DNA of 64,000 nucleotides. Source: Numida meleagris (taxonomy: Eukaryota > Chordata > Aves > Galliformes > Numididae). Position numbers and translations under genes: made by a program. Numbering within the stretch: the first letter of the stretch is position 1; the number at the start of each line of letters is the position of its first letter. The DNA is taken from NCBI RefSeq assembly GCF_002078875.1, contig NC_034413.1, forward strand, positions 60,074,433 to 60,138,432, in the 5' to 3' direction. Below the pieces are notes generated by a model, which was given only the letters and a program-made list of their open reading frames with translations, searched no databases and was not told where the DNA came from. Of this stretch, positions 1-13,821 are shown piece by piece.

Positions 1-1929
1 CTATTCATATATTTTGTCTCGTGCTTCTCTGTAACTGTGCTGCGTGTTCCTCTAGATCCTGTTCCCTCCCAGCTGATTCATGGGGGAGAACGGGAAGAAC
101 AGGACCGTAGAATGACAGTGTCCCTGGTTACCAAGGCAACACTTAAATCAGAGTATTTCTTTTTAATTTCAATCAGAATATTTTTTTCATTTGAAATATT
201 TTGATACAGGTTTTGTTGTTTTCTGGGTCTTTTTCATAAGAAAACAGATTTTCAGGGATAAATCAGGTGCTTTTTTTTTTTAGTCAACCTTTTTTTTTTC
301 ATCGGTCTTCATAATGTGCCAGTTTGATTTGGGAAAAAAAATTACGTTGACCATCACCATCTTTTCATTAACCTCTAACCCTGTGCATAAATTTGTAGAA
401 ATACAAACATCACTGACAGAGGCCAGAGGGGCTTAGATAGGTCCTCTTGTACAGAACAAGGTCACCTACACCTGAGTTTCACTCAGTAGGTATTTGTGTA
501 ATATAATTGCGGAGAAGTTCCAGCTGTGGGGACTCCTCAGTCATTTTAAGTGACCTTATAGTTTCCTTTCCTATCCTTGCAGTTAGTAAGTATTCTTTTT
601 TATCAGTCCAATCTTTGCCACAATTTTAAAGCGATTAAATAGAAATTTTGACCTTATTGTGTACAACAACCTTCCGTGTATTTGCAGACAGTTGTATCTC
701 CCCTGCTTCTTCTAAATCCTGTAACGTCAACTTTACTTTCTTGGTCAGAGGTCTATAAACCATGACCTTCATGCTTATTCTCTTCGGATTGTCCCTTTCT
801 TAAGTGCCATGCCCATAGTTCCCATGAATAGTCTTAGCCCAGCATGCACATGTACGGCTGCAGAAAGGATTCTACTTTTTAAGCAATAGCTGCATCTTTT
901 ACTTTGAGCTGAACAGATATCTCACTATATCCCAAACTGTGTGTTTAAACATATTTTACCCTTCATGCCTATATACCAACAATATTTTGACAATGTAATT
1001 CGTCAGTAGCGTCCTCCTGTTAAAAGCTATCATCTTTAATCTGAACAAGTGATACAAATCTTAAGTACTCATAACCTTCTTGACTTCTTCATCGAAGATG
1101 ATCTTACGTAGCCTTCACACCTGCCATTTCTCTGGCATTTTCCTCCACAGTATCCATTTGATGCTCATTAGGTTTTCAAGTTATTTTCCCAGCTTTTTAA
1201 CTGTGTGTGCAATCTTGTATTCTAAATAAGGTTGTTTATCCCCCATGTGTTTCAGGGAGTATTTTGGTAACAGTACACATGCAGGCGATATATTTGTCCT
1301 ACACATCTTTGTCCCAGCATTCTGCAGTTCCTTCCCACTCGTGCCTGAAAATTGGAGTACACAGTTTTTTTCCCCTTCATCTCATCATTGTTGTTGTATT
1401 TTTTTTACCCTCTAGCATTTTTAGAACATAGCATATTTTCAAGTAGTGTTAATTATGTAACAGCAATTTATCTCCGATGAGATCTTTTATTTTTCTTGCA
1501 ATTTTGCAATTAGAATCCAGAAAATTTCAGGCTTTGAACCCTGCCTTTTATGTCAAGTTGTCTGCCCACAGCTGATGAGTATAAGTATCTTATTTGCCTC
1601 AGAAAAAGAAGCGAAAAAAGTGCCATCTGCAAATTTATTGGGAATTTGAATATCTTGGAAGTATGACTGAAGGAATAGATCGTGGAGAAGTTGAAATATT
1701 AGAGCCCAAGAGTTGCTCTGTAATGGTAACCACAGAGTATTTCAACTCAACATCCTAAGAAACATTAACAAAGGACATTAAGACTGAAAGCAGGTCTTTT
1801 TTTAGATACAACAAGATAAGACAACAGTCCAGTGTCGATGAACAGAGAGCTTTATGGCTATATATAAGAAACTATATAAACTTTTTTTACTCAAGCATCA
1901 AAATCTGTTGAGGTTTTTTGAAGGGTCAG
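1..1929. other. Non-coding sequence, no gene seen
   Basis: AT-rich sequence with several short T runs (near 270-300 and 1400). The only sizeable open frame, about 74 codons from 1207, has no recognisable domain and is low-complexity. No splice-site pair, repeat family or RNA gene could be supported here. Confidence 0.6.
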
Positions 1930-2400
1930 CAAACGTGGATAAGGAAAAGCCAATTCATATATAGTACTTGGGGATCTAAAAAGCCCTTACAATGTTTTTA
2001 TGAGAACTGAGCAACAGTGGGAGAAGAGGGAAGGTTAGTGCATGAATTAAATAGTATAGGAGGCATAAAACGTAAGAGTAAATGGCAAGTCTTGCAGTGA
2101 ACCACTACAGGAATCTGTTCTGGGACTTGTGCTGCTCAAAATGCTAATGACATACCTGGAAGAAAAGAATTTTTAGGTAAGAAAATTTGCTGATAAAATA
2201 GAAATGGAATAGATTTCAAAAAGGACAGTGGGGATCACCAGATAAATGGAATGGCTTCTGTACAAAGTGGTTCTTCATATAGTGTATAATTAATTCACAG
2301 AAATCCTTGCTGCAGGATGTTGTGGATAAGTTCAAGGACAGGCTAGGCAAGTTCAAGGAACTGAAATTAATTGAAGCTTATTAACAGAAACAACCTCTAG
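1930..2400 (+). mobile_element. Very old, degenerate CR1 LINE fragment
   Basis: This stretch aligns by eye to the CR1 reverse-transcriptase region and 3' part, in the plus orientation. Around 1937-2000 a translation resembling the RT motif-A region (DK-EK-I---YL) is visible, broken by stops. Around 2110-2205 comes the segment that in CR1 reads as 'G-V-GPVLFNI-INDL' followed by the FADD region, here 'ggaatctgttctgggac' and then 'aaatttgctgat'. At 2300-2350 there is a CR1-tail-like stretch ('gctgcaggatgttgtgga'). Every frame is interrupted, so this is a dead, ancient copy. The boundaries are approximate and the subfamily cannot be assigned. Confidence 0.6.
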
Positions 2401-5400
2401 TTGAGCTTCTGTAAACTAGAAATGATTGGAGTTTACTCTATCCTAGATGTTGTCTTTTTGTCTGTGCAAGGCACATGAGACTTGATTAAATGTGACCTTG
2501 ATCTTATCGCCATTTTTATGCTCTAATTTAGTTAATGCACTTGATCCAGGTCTCTGAGTGAATAGTAGGACTTCATATTTCCTAACTGTTTTGCTTGCAC
2601 TCCAATTCCTTCTTTAAAGGCATTTTTCCTAGATTATTTTTTTTAGTGACATGAAAATAATGAGGACTAGGTGCTCTATTGTTTCAATAGAAGGGCTCGA
2701 TTTCTAACTTCTGTTCCAATTACTATGGGCACTTTAGTGTTGGAGACAGAGGAAAATTTAATTCTGCATTTCCTATGTCTTCCTACCAACATGGATGTTG
2801 TATATCTTTTGGTGATACTATGGCAAAGGCACAGAGCAACAAGAATGCTAGGCTTCTCAGTACTGCTACTATTTCCATGAGAAGAGCTGTAGCCCTCTGC
2901 TTTATACTTTCAGTCTTATGGAAAATTCCTCTTTATATGTTCCTATATCTCTCACTAGAATCTAAGATACCTTAGTAATACAGTTACCACAATTGCAGAT
3001 CCCGATTTAGGTTTTTGTTCACCTTGGTAGAACACCGTAACCGTAATTTGCTTTATGAACTGCCACAGCACTGATGGACTGCGGAGAATATTCTTTACTC
3101 CTCTGGATCTATCATTGTCAGAGCAGACCAGTTTTCTAGCTAGGTCTAACTACTGAGCATATGCAGGAGCCAGAATAGAAGTTGCCTGCCTTTATTTAAT
3201 CCTCCTCCACTGACAAGGCTAAACTAGTTGATTGTTCCCTGCCCAACAGGATCTTTCAGACCTTTTAGCATCCTCCATTCAAACAGCTTCTAACTCTCTG
3301 AAAAAGGAATTGTAGTCCCTACAAGCCTCCTGCAGTGATAGTGGAGAGGAATTACCCCAGGTGGGTAGATCCTTGCCACATCTGCTCAAAGAGCACCATA
3401 TATTACTAAGATGTATATCCTCTAGACATGTTCAGATATGCACTCTCCGAACACCGGGCATTCACGGTTCAGTGTTTTAGTGGCACTGTATGTCTAAAAC
3501 CAAGTATGACTTCATCAACATCAACTAAATAAGATTCTGTTCTCTGCTGATCTGCAGGAGAGCATCCAAGAGAAGAGAAAGCCCTAATGACACTAAGTCC
3601 TGCTGGTCCTTACCTGCAGCCTGGCAGTGGCAGATCCCACTCAGCACAAGAAAGGATAGTTTTTGTTTCAGGACCTGCATTACTCAGGGAGGGGGAGATT
3701 TCTCAGAGATGCACAGTGCCAAAGGATGTGAATGCGCATTCAGCAGGTACTGTAGTGCTATGGAGAAAACAGGTGCCTACCTGGGATGTGTTCCTTATGC
3801 CATCAGCTTTAAATCTGTCACCAGATCTGGGCTGAGGGGAGAGTATATCAAAAGCATGTAGCAGGGTTTCTCTCTGCTTCCTACGGTTTTGCCATCTTCT
3901 GCTGCATGGCGCACAGTCCATTGCCCAAGGACTGCATGTCCCAAAGCTAGTGTACTGTATCCACCTATTTTAACTGGCCTAACAACAGTTATCAGCATCA
4001 CTTATCTCAGATCGCCCACACAGTTTCACCCACAAATCTCCGTGAGTCACAGCTCCCCACCACCACTGGCGATATTAATTAATGACCTGTTGCGTGGTCA
4101 GGTTCTGAGGCTTTTGATCTTTGATGTTGAAAGTTTCAAATGGGTGGTGAGAGCTGTTTTGTGAGGAGAGCCATCTAGGGCTGGTGGGAGGAGGAGGGAA
4201 AGCAAAAGGAGAATATGTATTTCTTCCCTTATTAAATGGTCATATATGGTGGTAGGAACTGCAGAGACCTGGTCCTGATGACCCAGCTAGACTGCTCCAG
4301 TTCTGTATTTCCTCACTCTTGAAGGACTATGGTTCTTCAACAAAAGGTAAATAACCCTGTTTTCTCTGACCCAGAAATACTTACATGAGTCATAATGTTC
4401 TAAATGTGCCTGTCGGTGTAAAACTACATGCTGATGTGAAATCCTTCCTCGGGTTTCAAGGTTGTTTCAGAACAAAGTGGATTTTAATTCTTTGCAAATG
4501 TTTTACTTTATTGTTCTTAGAAGCGGGGGTGAAGGAATCTATGTGTGATTTTATTAACACAAAGCAAATATATGCCTGTTTACTTATGATCTCATAATTG
4601 TGCCCTAGCAAGGAAAGAACAGAAAAGGGGAGTGCAGAGATTTAAACAATTCTGACAAGGGCAGAAAAGAAATCTACTTCTAGTGAGTCTCTGTCTCCTA
4701 AATTTCTCTGTAGTGTCTACTGGACCATCCATAATCCCCATGGAGTTGGATTTTCAGAACCACTGGAGAGGTCACAGAGACTCAAGGCCTTTTATAACTT
4801 CTTGTCCTGAGCCAAAGAGATTCCCCTCTATTGCCATAAGATTGTTCAGCATAAGGTTATTCTGACTCAGTTAAGCAAATGGAGCTCACCTTATAATGAA
4901 CACAAGTGGACATGAATAAAACCATAACTAAAGCTTGTTCTTAAAAGTTAAAGTTCCTTAAAACAAACTCCTTTATGGGTGGAAGAAGTGTAGGAGAGAA
5001 GGGGGCAGAACAAACTGAAAAATTGCTGGGAAAATGAGAATTATACAGGGCCAATAATGAGTTTATCAAAAAGAAGAGCTGGCTAAAAGCTGTAGGAGGA
5101 CAGTGACAGCTTTGCCAGTTTTTCTTGTTTTTTTAAATCACTATTTTGATGTTCCACAAAAGTGATCTGTTCTATAGAAATAATGCTTTGAGTTGCTTTG
5201 AAGTATATGGTAACCAGAAAAGTCTCTTGTATCTCCAGAGGAGGGGTTCTGGAGAAACTGTGCTGCTCTCAAGTGAAATCCCTTGTAAGTTTATTTGATC
5301 AGCAGTACAAATCATCAGTCTAACATGGGCATTACAGAGCTAGGACATGCTTAGCTGGTTATGGCAGCCTGCATCTGAACCTTGGGGGACTGTGGAAGAG

Positions 5401-8400
5401 GGGGAGTAAAGGCAGTGAATGGAACTGTCGCAGCCAGAAAGTATTTAAAATCATTATTTGGAATGTGATTCTATTGCCTTACATTCCTTTTTGTAAACAA
5501 AGCCTTGAAGACCTCATCCTACTGCAGATCTGAAGTCAAACTATGAGTACAGGGCTGAAAAGTGCAAGGCAGTATCTGGTGCACTAAGAAATCAGGACTG
5601 AACAACCAACAGGATCATGATAGACTGCAGAAATCTTGGGCAACCTTGTAAGATATGTCGGGCTTAGACATCCACATAATGAGCCAAAAAACACTGTAGA
5701 AAACTTAATGTGAGAAACTGAAACTATAATATACAGCAGGATAAGAGGAAGGAAGGGAGACAGTTCTGCTGATGTCCAAAGTCCCTGCGATAGTGATGGC
5801 TTCTAGGAAGCAGATTATAGTCCAAGGTACAGATAAGGGGAAAAAACAACCCACTCACCTGCAAGGTTCCCCCTAAATCTAAATCTGGTTGTCAGCTTGA
5901 AATTAGGTGTATGCATGGATACCCTGACCAAGCATCAGATTGAGCAGGTGGGAAAACAGGTGCAGGACATGAACGGTCTGCTCCAGGCATGAAGCAGAGT
6001 GGTAAGGAGAGGCCAGTCCTTATCCTTTGTGCTAATTTTTTGCAATGGCAAGCGCAAGAAAGAAACAACAACAAAAAGGCATTGTTCACAGAGGGCTGTG
6101 ATCATGGTTACATCCGAAGTTGTTGGGATCTGGGTTCTACTTTGAGGAAGCAATCATTAGCAAATATGTTTTTGAGCTCAGATAAGGTCAAACAGAAGGG
6201 CTGGAAGCAGTGACAGCAATGTGAAGTATTTTTTGCCTTGTGGTGCTCACTTTAACTGCTGTACATTGGTGCCACCTACTGCCTGGCTTGTGGCTCTCCC
6301 TGCATGGGTCTCTAATGCTGACAACTGAGCAGAACTGCAATACAAGCTGGAAAAACTCTACAATGTTCTGTTGATGCCGTGACATAAAAATAACATTCGT
6401 AACACAGTGTCATGGTGATAGTAGCACTGATCTAAAGAGAAAAGGCCTGTTAATCAGCAGAGCAACGTAATGGCTTTCAAGGTAGAACAGAAACGAAGAG
6501 TGAGCATACCTTTGGTCTGGGGGACACAAGGAGGAATCAACTGGATTCCTTAACTATGTCCAAGTGACATGGCACAATAAGTCTCCTCTTTTGGCTGTTC
6601 CAGAAAACTCTGTATGCAGGGAAGGAGAAGGGTGTTGAAGATGTGAAAGAGTTTCTGGCTGTATACAGGGTTATGTTACCGGGGGTCTGAATAGTGAATA
6701 GGCAGCTCATCACATGTCAGATGCTGGCCCCTTCAATAACAATAGAAACCGTGAAAGTTCTCTTTAATCTAGCATAGTTATTCAGATTAAACTACTCTTC
6801 TTTAGTTTAACACAGTTATTCAGATTAAACTGGATGGATGTTGAGATAACCCACAGGATCCTTTATTAAGAGCTTGTATGTGACCACAAATTCGTCAGCA
6901 GTGGTGTTCTGAAATAGCAGTGGAATCTGACAGAAGTCCAAAAAAAAAATACGATGAGGACAGAGAGAAGTAGAAACAAAAGTTAAAACTCAACAGGAGA
7001 AGAAGGGTCTGACCTAAGCAAGTAAAAATTTGTCAGGATATAATTTGGGTTTTGCATCTTTAGAAAATCTTAAGGAGGGACACTTCATAAAATTAAAGGA
7101 CAGTGCATTTAAAATGTGAAGAGAGATGTCTTTGCACTGTGTATTTTTGGTGTAACTCCCTGTACAAAGAAACAGCTGAGAGGGAGATGATATGACTGAA
7201 GGCGAAATGACTTTGGCACTTGGGATTGCACTGCAGCATCCAGCTCCTGAGGAATTTGCTTGGCCTGCCAGTGGTGATCCCTTGAGTGGGACAGCTGCAG
7301 GGATTAGGAGAGGGACCTGGTGTCCATCCACTGTGCTACAAGTTTCCTTTAAAGAACTGGAATAGAGTTAGTGTTCCTCTCAGTCTATGGCATTTGTTGT
7401 TCTCCAGAGTTGTCACAGTAGGTATTTTAAGGTCTTTATCAGCACTGCAGGTAAGGATTTAATCATATTCAATATATTGTACTCTCTTTGTAAGTGTACT
7501 ATCCTTATTTTACAGGTAATAGAAGCCAATATCCTGAATCCCGGGTTTGTGACCAGCCACCAAACCAGTACCCAAAGGACAGGAGTGCTCCAAGTAGCAA
7601 TAGCAAATGTTATCTCCCGATAAACCTGCCCAGATGAAAATGGAGAATTATACTCAAAGTTAGACACGGTGTTTGCCTAACTCACGGTGCAAAGAGAAGT
7701 CTCAGTGACACAATTCTACATTTTCATTTTGCACTTGAGATTGTCTCAAATATTTCCAGTTGATGGTAAATGCTGTCTTTTGTAACAAGTTCTCCTGAAG
7801 CTTTGCTTGATCATCATGATTACAAGGTAAATCTCCTAATCAGAGACTCTTCTAAATGCTGAAGGATTGCTGGGGTTCAGAAGGATCTATCTCAACTTAT
7901 ATGTAACTTAATTTCAAATGAAGATCAATATTCTTCATAAATATCCTAAAACTTATTCCTGTCAGTGGATAAAACTTTTCTAAAGAAGAAAGTATACTTT
8001 TGTTGTTACAGAATTTAAAGAAGAACATGAACTTAGAAGGTTTTCAGTCTCCTTTTGAGAGGGAAGTTTTTAGAAATTATGGAAAATAGACTTTCTTGAA
8101 AATACATTTATATACAAATGGAACTTCAAGTATTTCGGAAAATGTGAGAATAAAGAAAGAGAACATTTTCCCAGAGCTGCAAATCACTGGAGGCTGCCTT
8201 CCAGGAGAAGAAACTAGATTTTCCCACTGGGAACTGACCCCACATGTGACTCTCGGCAGGACCAAGCATGGCCACCAACAGATACACTGTCAGAGCCAAA
8301 CACAAGCCTTCAGGGGAATGTGATGCGATGAGCAGCTGCCACTGCTGAAAACTTTCTTTGTAGACCCTGACACCTGGCTTCCTTCACTGCAAAGCCTGAC

Positions 8401-11400
8401 CTCCTCCTCCAGGGTGCCACAGGAGACACATTAGTGTGGCAGGTAGGAAACCAGGAGGACAAAGATCACAATCTGACATGACTGGGAGGAAGGAGAAGGG
8501 CTGGCTGGGTGTGAGGCACTGGTTTGTAAGTTCTTTGTGACTCCTTTTGTTTTTTTCCTCTTTTGCTCTTGGCTTTGCATCTCTAGATGCATACATTATG
8601 GTAGTGGAGGAAGGGAAAGGTGAAGAAAAACAATGTGAAGTTTTGCTCTAAAACTTTTAATCTGGGTTTGTTTATTCAAAACCCTGGGATAATTTGATGT
8701 GGCTTCAAAGCTCCAAACCCAAGTGCCTCACTACATCTGAAAAGAATGTGCACATCAGTATTGAGGGCAACAGCAGAAAGAAGTGAGATGGAGCAAGCAG
8801 TTGTGCATGAATGAGCAGTGGACAGTGGGGATGGAAATGAAGGTTGACAGAGTGGTGGGCTGTTGAACAACCCTTGTATTGTGGATCTCGTAACTGGAGA
8901 CTCACCTGGGAGGAGGACAGGGTGAAGGGAAGTTCACGCTGTTATGCACGGTGTGTCTGCAGCGTCACAGTGAAATCAAGGTGTTTGTTTTCTGTGCCTT
9001 GCCAACTGCTGGCTCTACAAGGAGGGAGGAAAAGACTGAGGCAACTCTTTGAAAGCAGAGTTTCCTACTCCTTCCTCTGAAATATCTGGTCCCAGAGTGG
9101 GCGGCAGGCTAGGTCACTCATTTCAGTGAGGACAGCAGTTTGCGTTGCCTCTTGGAACACTGCAAATATCTGTTGTCCAAAAAGTTTAAATGGTTCTTTG
9201 CTTTATAATAATTTTTGCATATAATTGACTGAACTGCTTTGTTTAAAACTTGGCTCCTGCATAGACCTCAGTGAGGAGGAAAAGAAATTGCTTGAGTTTA
9301 AATGCTCCCCTGTTTATAATCCAGGCGCTGCAGCGTGGAGCCATTGCGTGAGAACCGGGAAGAGAACCTGACTGTGAGCCAGCTCCTCGCAAATGTGAAA
9401 CAAATGTCAGCCTTTCAATAGCTGAGGCAAAAATACAAAGCAAATAGCTACCGAGAAAATTCGCTTTTTAATCTATCTAACTGAAAGATGGAAATATTCC
9501 TATAAATGCAGAAGGGTGTCTTTCCTATAAATATTTTAGCTGATGGGGCTTCAGCAGAAATCTTTCTATCCTGCGTAAATAGTTAACTTCACTTATAACG
9601 TTAAATAGTACCTTTTAAAATTCACCACGAGATGGCAGAGTTGGACTTGCAACAATTACCTTCGTGTGTAAACTTATGCCTGAAACTTTGTATTGTATGA
9701 TTTGTCTTTGTGTCCCACAACAAACAAACAAGATCCAATTCTTGAATACATCTTTGCATGGCATGGAATTGCCCATCTGTGTAAAACCAACAGCAGCAAA
9801 CAGGCCAACCAGCTCTGCCTAGACCAAAATCTGGATACTGAATAGTATCTGGATCCTACATACGCTCCCTTTTGAATGCCCCAGGCCGTGGCGGAGGGAA
9901 TTACCTGGATCAAGATGTGCAGGACAATTCAGGAGTGATTTGGTAGTACCTCTGTTTTTCCAGGGTCAGGCAAAGCAAGGAGCCAGGAAGCAAAAGCAAG
10001 CTGGTTTCAAATCATGATGATAATAATGATGATCACCTCTGATAACAGGTACTGTATTCATTAAACTTCTGTAAATTTATTTACTGTAAAAAGAAAGCAT
10101 CATACTTCTTGGAAAGTGCCGACCCTTAGAGATAGACTATGCTAAGCAGGTCTCTGCAAAAATAACATCTTCCCACAGCTACTGTGGTGTCTTCCACCCA
10201 GTGAAGTTGCTGTCTTGAGGGCTTTCCTGGGAATCAGTGTTCCTGGACTTCAAAAATGGTCATCTGATCTCGGGGATGCTAAGAACCAACACGATGTATT
10301 CCAGGTCTCCGTAGCTCCAGGGACTTCTGGTTTGTTATATTTTAAACATTCATGAACACACGCACAAGTAACGTTATGAGCATATGTATATGTGTTGTAA
10401 ATTTCTCTGCAGATACACTGCCCTCAGAGGTTAAAATGCCAACCCAAGCTTGTTTAGCCATGGAGAGCCTTGCATGTGCAACTCCCTCCTTTCTAAAGTA
10501 GCTTTTTTCACTCCTTCCAGATTTGAGAGCAGTTTTTTTTAGCACTTTTAGTGATTGGCTGAGATGTGATCTCCACTTTTCCACTAGATGGCAGCTCGTC
10601 ATAGTTTAAATGCTCTTTCTGGTCCGTTAATGACCACCATCTCATTGCCAGATTTGCAGTTGAACTTTCATGTACAGACAAAACATTAAAAGTAGAATGA
10701 ATATGGTGATGCACTCTTCACCAATTTGTTTAAAATTCAGGAGCTAATTTGCTTACTTATAGCGTTTACTTCGCATCAATCTGGCATTTCACTACATATG
10801 CAGTAGGACACGTGGTTCCTAAGAGCATGAGGTGTAGAGCAGTTTGCATCTCCACAGCACCCGTACAAGTACTTTGGGACTCTTCAAGGAGTGTATTGGC
10901 CAAGTTTAGGACATCCATGTGGCCCTCTGGGATTTCTGGACAAGTGGCATCTCAAAAAGATCAACACTACTGCACAAAACATTTTCTTTTTTTCCTCTCT
11001 GGACTCTGAAGGAATTGAACCTACTTTCCAAGAGTTAAGGGTTCTCCTGGTTGTGTGTTGCAGCGTTTTCCAGTACTGCCTCCTTTCCAAATGGGGCGTT
11101 CCCTTCCCTAGAGCAGGCCCAGGTCTTCTGAAAGTCTCAGCAATAAACTCAGCAGTCATGATGCTCCCGTGATTGCACTGGGTTCTGCTGGTTCTCTGGA
11201 TTCAAAATGCACAGCAAACTCCATCACAGCTGCCAGAATTTTCTTGTTTCCTTCCAAATCATAAATTGTTACAGGCCCCTTGAAAGATGGCCGTGAGTCA
11301 CAGGGCTGTTCAGGTGGGCCCAGGTTTTCTCTTCTGGAATTCGTTATTAACGAATAACCTTAAGAAATTCTTCCAGGGACAGGCTTGTGTTTGTGTCATT

Positions 11401-12686
11401 CACTGAGTGTAATGGGATTTTTCCTGCTGTACTTTGGTGTAAGAGAGATCAGAGTCAGTACTGTGGACTTCTCCCCTCCCAGTCACTAAGCTTCCTGCAG
11501 TGCTCTCCTGCCTAGGCGGTCTGTGCTAAGAAAGTAAATCAGCTGTTTAAAAGTCAAGGTCTCTCCACCTAACACCACAGTGCAGCTGATTTCAAATGCC
11601 CAGATCAAACAGTGATGGAGATTTGAGCTCTGTCAGGCGCGCGGCAGCCCCTGGCACCTGAAATTCCACTTCTGGAAGGTGAGAGCTCCACATAGAAAGA
11701 CAAATCACCAATTACTCTTCTGGAAGTGTCAGCTTTGCCATGTGCTGTTCCCTCAGCAGTGGGGGCCTTTTAACAGCCGCAGTGAGGTGTGATGTACTCA
11801 CACCTCTCCCTATCTGTTTTCCTAAGTCTGGTGCAAGTCTTTCCAACTTTCACTTAGGAGGATCAATGCTTCCTAATAGGCTTTCAAAGGCACAGAGCAA
11901 TCTCCCACTTTTTTGTGACCTTGGTGAGGACCTGGGTATCTTGCAGTGCTAATTGGAGCCGGTTACAGCTGGGCTGACCCCTCTGACAGCAGCAGGCAGG
12001 CACACAAAGGTTACCCAGCCACTGGTTTAGTGAATGGTGCCCAGAGCCAGCTGCACCCTGGATTTTGCTTCTCTGCACATCTGATGTCAGTGACTCCTGT
12101 CGCCATGGATTAGCGCTGGCTGGACACACTAATCAGGAAAATCCCACTGCCCCATGCTGCCAGGAGCTCCCTCACCCCCAGTGACAGGCGGATCTTTGCT
12201 GCAGGCTGTGGTAGATGTCAAAAAAAAGCAGTTCTCCTGGTTTCTTTATTTGTTCTTTCTCCCCCAGGATCCTTCTGGTTTGCTAATGCAAAATATGTGT
12301 CTGTAGATTCATCTCTCAGGGAGGGCTTAGCTCTTCAGGGATTTGTACAAGTCCAGCCAATGCAGCCGGGTGGAAATACCTCATTTTCCCTAGACGTAGC
12401 CTTTCCTCCAGGCCCACAGCCTGCTTCGAGCCCATTCCCATTTGTGTCCATCTGTAATTTGCTGCACATTATCTTTCGTTGCCAAATATTGTTTTGACTA
12501 CACACAAACAGAATATCCCTAGAAACTATCTGAATTAATCTAATGGAAATCTGAAGACCTGTGACAATGAAAAGGCCAGTCATAAGGCAGTGACAGGTTT
12601 TCTGAGCATAAAAAGCTTATGACTTAAAGTCCAATACTTTATAGACTGCTGAAGTGGGAGCTTTATATCATTTCCAGCTCACTAAT
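2401..12686. other. Non-coding sequence, no gene seen
   Basis: About 10 kb of unique-looking sequence. Open frames are all at or below about 105 codons, on both strands, with unremarkable composition and no domain. One perfect 9-base minus-strand donor-like site occurs at 5853-5861 but has no partner acceptor. A short direct repeat is listed separately at 6776-6831. No CR1 tail, LTR or RNA gene was recognised. Confidence 0.55.
6776..6831. repeat. Short direct repeat, 18 bp twice
   Basis: The 18-mer agttattcagattaaact occurs exactly at 6776-6793 and again at 6814-6831. The bases just upstream of each copy (cttta followed by a short AT-rich stretch) are also similar, so the repeat unit may be about 33 bp with divergence. 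It looks like a small local duplication; no function is implied. Confidence 0.7.
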
Positions 12687-13050
12687 AGTGTTGCCAACTC
12701 TCATGATTTTATCATGAGTCTCATGATATTCTTCTTAAAAGCTCGGTTTCTGGAGTCAAGCAATTACATGAGAATCATTTTTTCTCTCTCTCTCTTTTTT
12801 TAAAATTCTTTTCTTAGCAGCAAGTTACTAGACCCACTCCTTCCAAGGAAGAAAAAAAGTAAATCATACAAAAACCTTGAAAACGTGACCAGAGTTTGTC
12901 CTGAACACTCAAAAAAACCAACTCAAAAATGCAAACCAAACAAGATCCATTGACATTATTGCTCACTTCTTTCTTTTTAACCTTGTGGGTTTTTTAAAGC
13001 CAATCTCATGCCCAACTCATGATTTTTGAATACTTGGAATTTGCAACACT
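12687..13050. mobile_element. MITE-like non-autonomous DNA transposon with inverted ends
   Basis: The left end reads agtgttgccaactctcatga. The reverse complement of the right end begins agtgttgcaaattccaag, so the two ends are inverted over about the first 8-11 bases. Sub-terminal TCATGA motifs recur at both ends. An internal perfect 7-bp stem with a 5-base loop lies at 12700-12718 (ctcatga, tttta, tcatgag). The body is AT-rich with a CT/T tract at about 12780-12802 and has no coding capacity. This layout fits a miniature inverted-repeat transposable element, possibly hAT-like. No clean target-site duplication was visible when flanking 8-mers were compared, so the exact ends and superfamily are uncertain. 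Confidence 0.6.
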
Positions 13051-13649
13051 ATTTCAACAGACCTTATACGTACGTGTAGCACTGGAAATCTTGTTGTAGC
13101 ATTTATTTTTAGAAAAGCTATTTTAGCTCATTTGGCGTATTCTTTATAGCTCCATCTACCTTATGTAGTTAGACTCATGGGGCCAGATCCTTTGCTGGTG
13201 CAAATTAGAGCAAGGCTGATGATTTAAACCATCTGGAGATCTAGCCCATGGTGCAGTCATCTGGCTTTACTGGCAAAGGGATACAAAATATAGTCCCAAT
13301 AACATTTTTTAAAACTCCATAAAATGTGCCTAAAATAGACCTTCGTTTTTCTGAAGCAGATGTGGTATGTGCAGAGAACACAGCATGGAAATCTTCAGAG
13401 GGATCCCCATAGCTCACTCCATCAGACCTGCCTCTTGTGGGTTTTGCACTCTTTCCATGCACTGCACCACAACTGTGTCTGTGCTGCATGCTGTAAAAGA
13501 GTCTTCATATGTGTGATTTCCAACCCAGGGAGTTACCTACTGCTTCCTTTCTTCATAACCTTCATGCAGTGAAACCATGCAGCTTAGCATGCATAAAAGA
13601 GCCCTGCAAATAGCAGCCCACACTCAGCTCCTGTCGTACTGGACAAAAA
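13051..13649. other. Non-coding spacer, no gene seen
   Basis: This lies between the MITE-like element and the nested CR1. Small overlapping open frames on both strands (70-82 codons) share no recognisable motif. Nothing else was identified. Confidence 0.5.
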
Positions 13650-13821
13650 GTCTCCCAAGTAACAGCGACAGGACAAGAAGTGATGGCCTCAAGTTGCACC
13701 AGGGGAGGTTCAGGTTGGATATTAGGAAAAATTTCTTCTCCAAAAGAGTGGGCACCGGAATGGGTTGTCCAGGGAGATGTTTGAGTCTCTGTCCCTGGAG
13801 GTGTACAAGAACCGTGGAGAT
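13650..13821 (+). mobile_element. Outer CR1 tail, 5' piece (interrupted)
   Basis: This is the upstream half of a CR1 3' region in the plus orientation. It contains the typical stretch 'ttggatattaggaaaaattt' followed by 'cttctcc' and then a '--ccctggaggtgtacaagaa' segment. It stops abruptly after 'cgtggagat' at 13821 and continues at 15138 with 'gtggtacttaggg', restoring the usual CR1 order. The missing interval is filled by a second CR1. The two outer pieces together come to about 280 bp. Confidence 0.88.

Noticed and set aside
5853..5861. Perfect minus-strand splice donor (CAG then GTGAGT)
   Set aside because: A 9-base match is expected about once by chance in a window this size on two strands, and no convincing acceptor was found.
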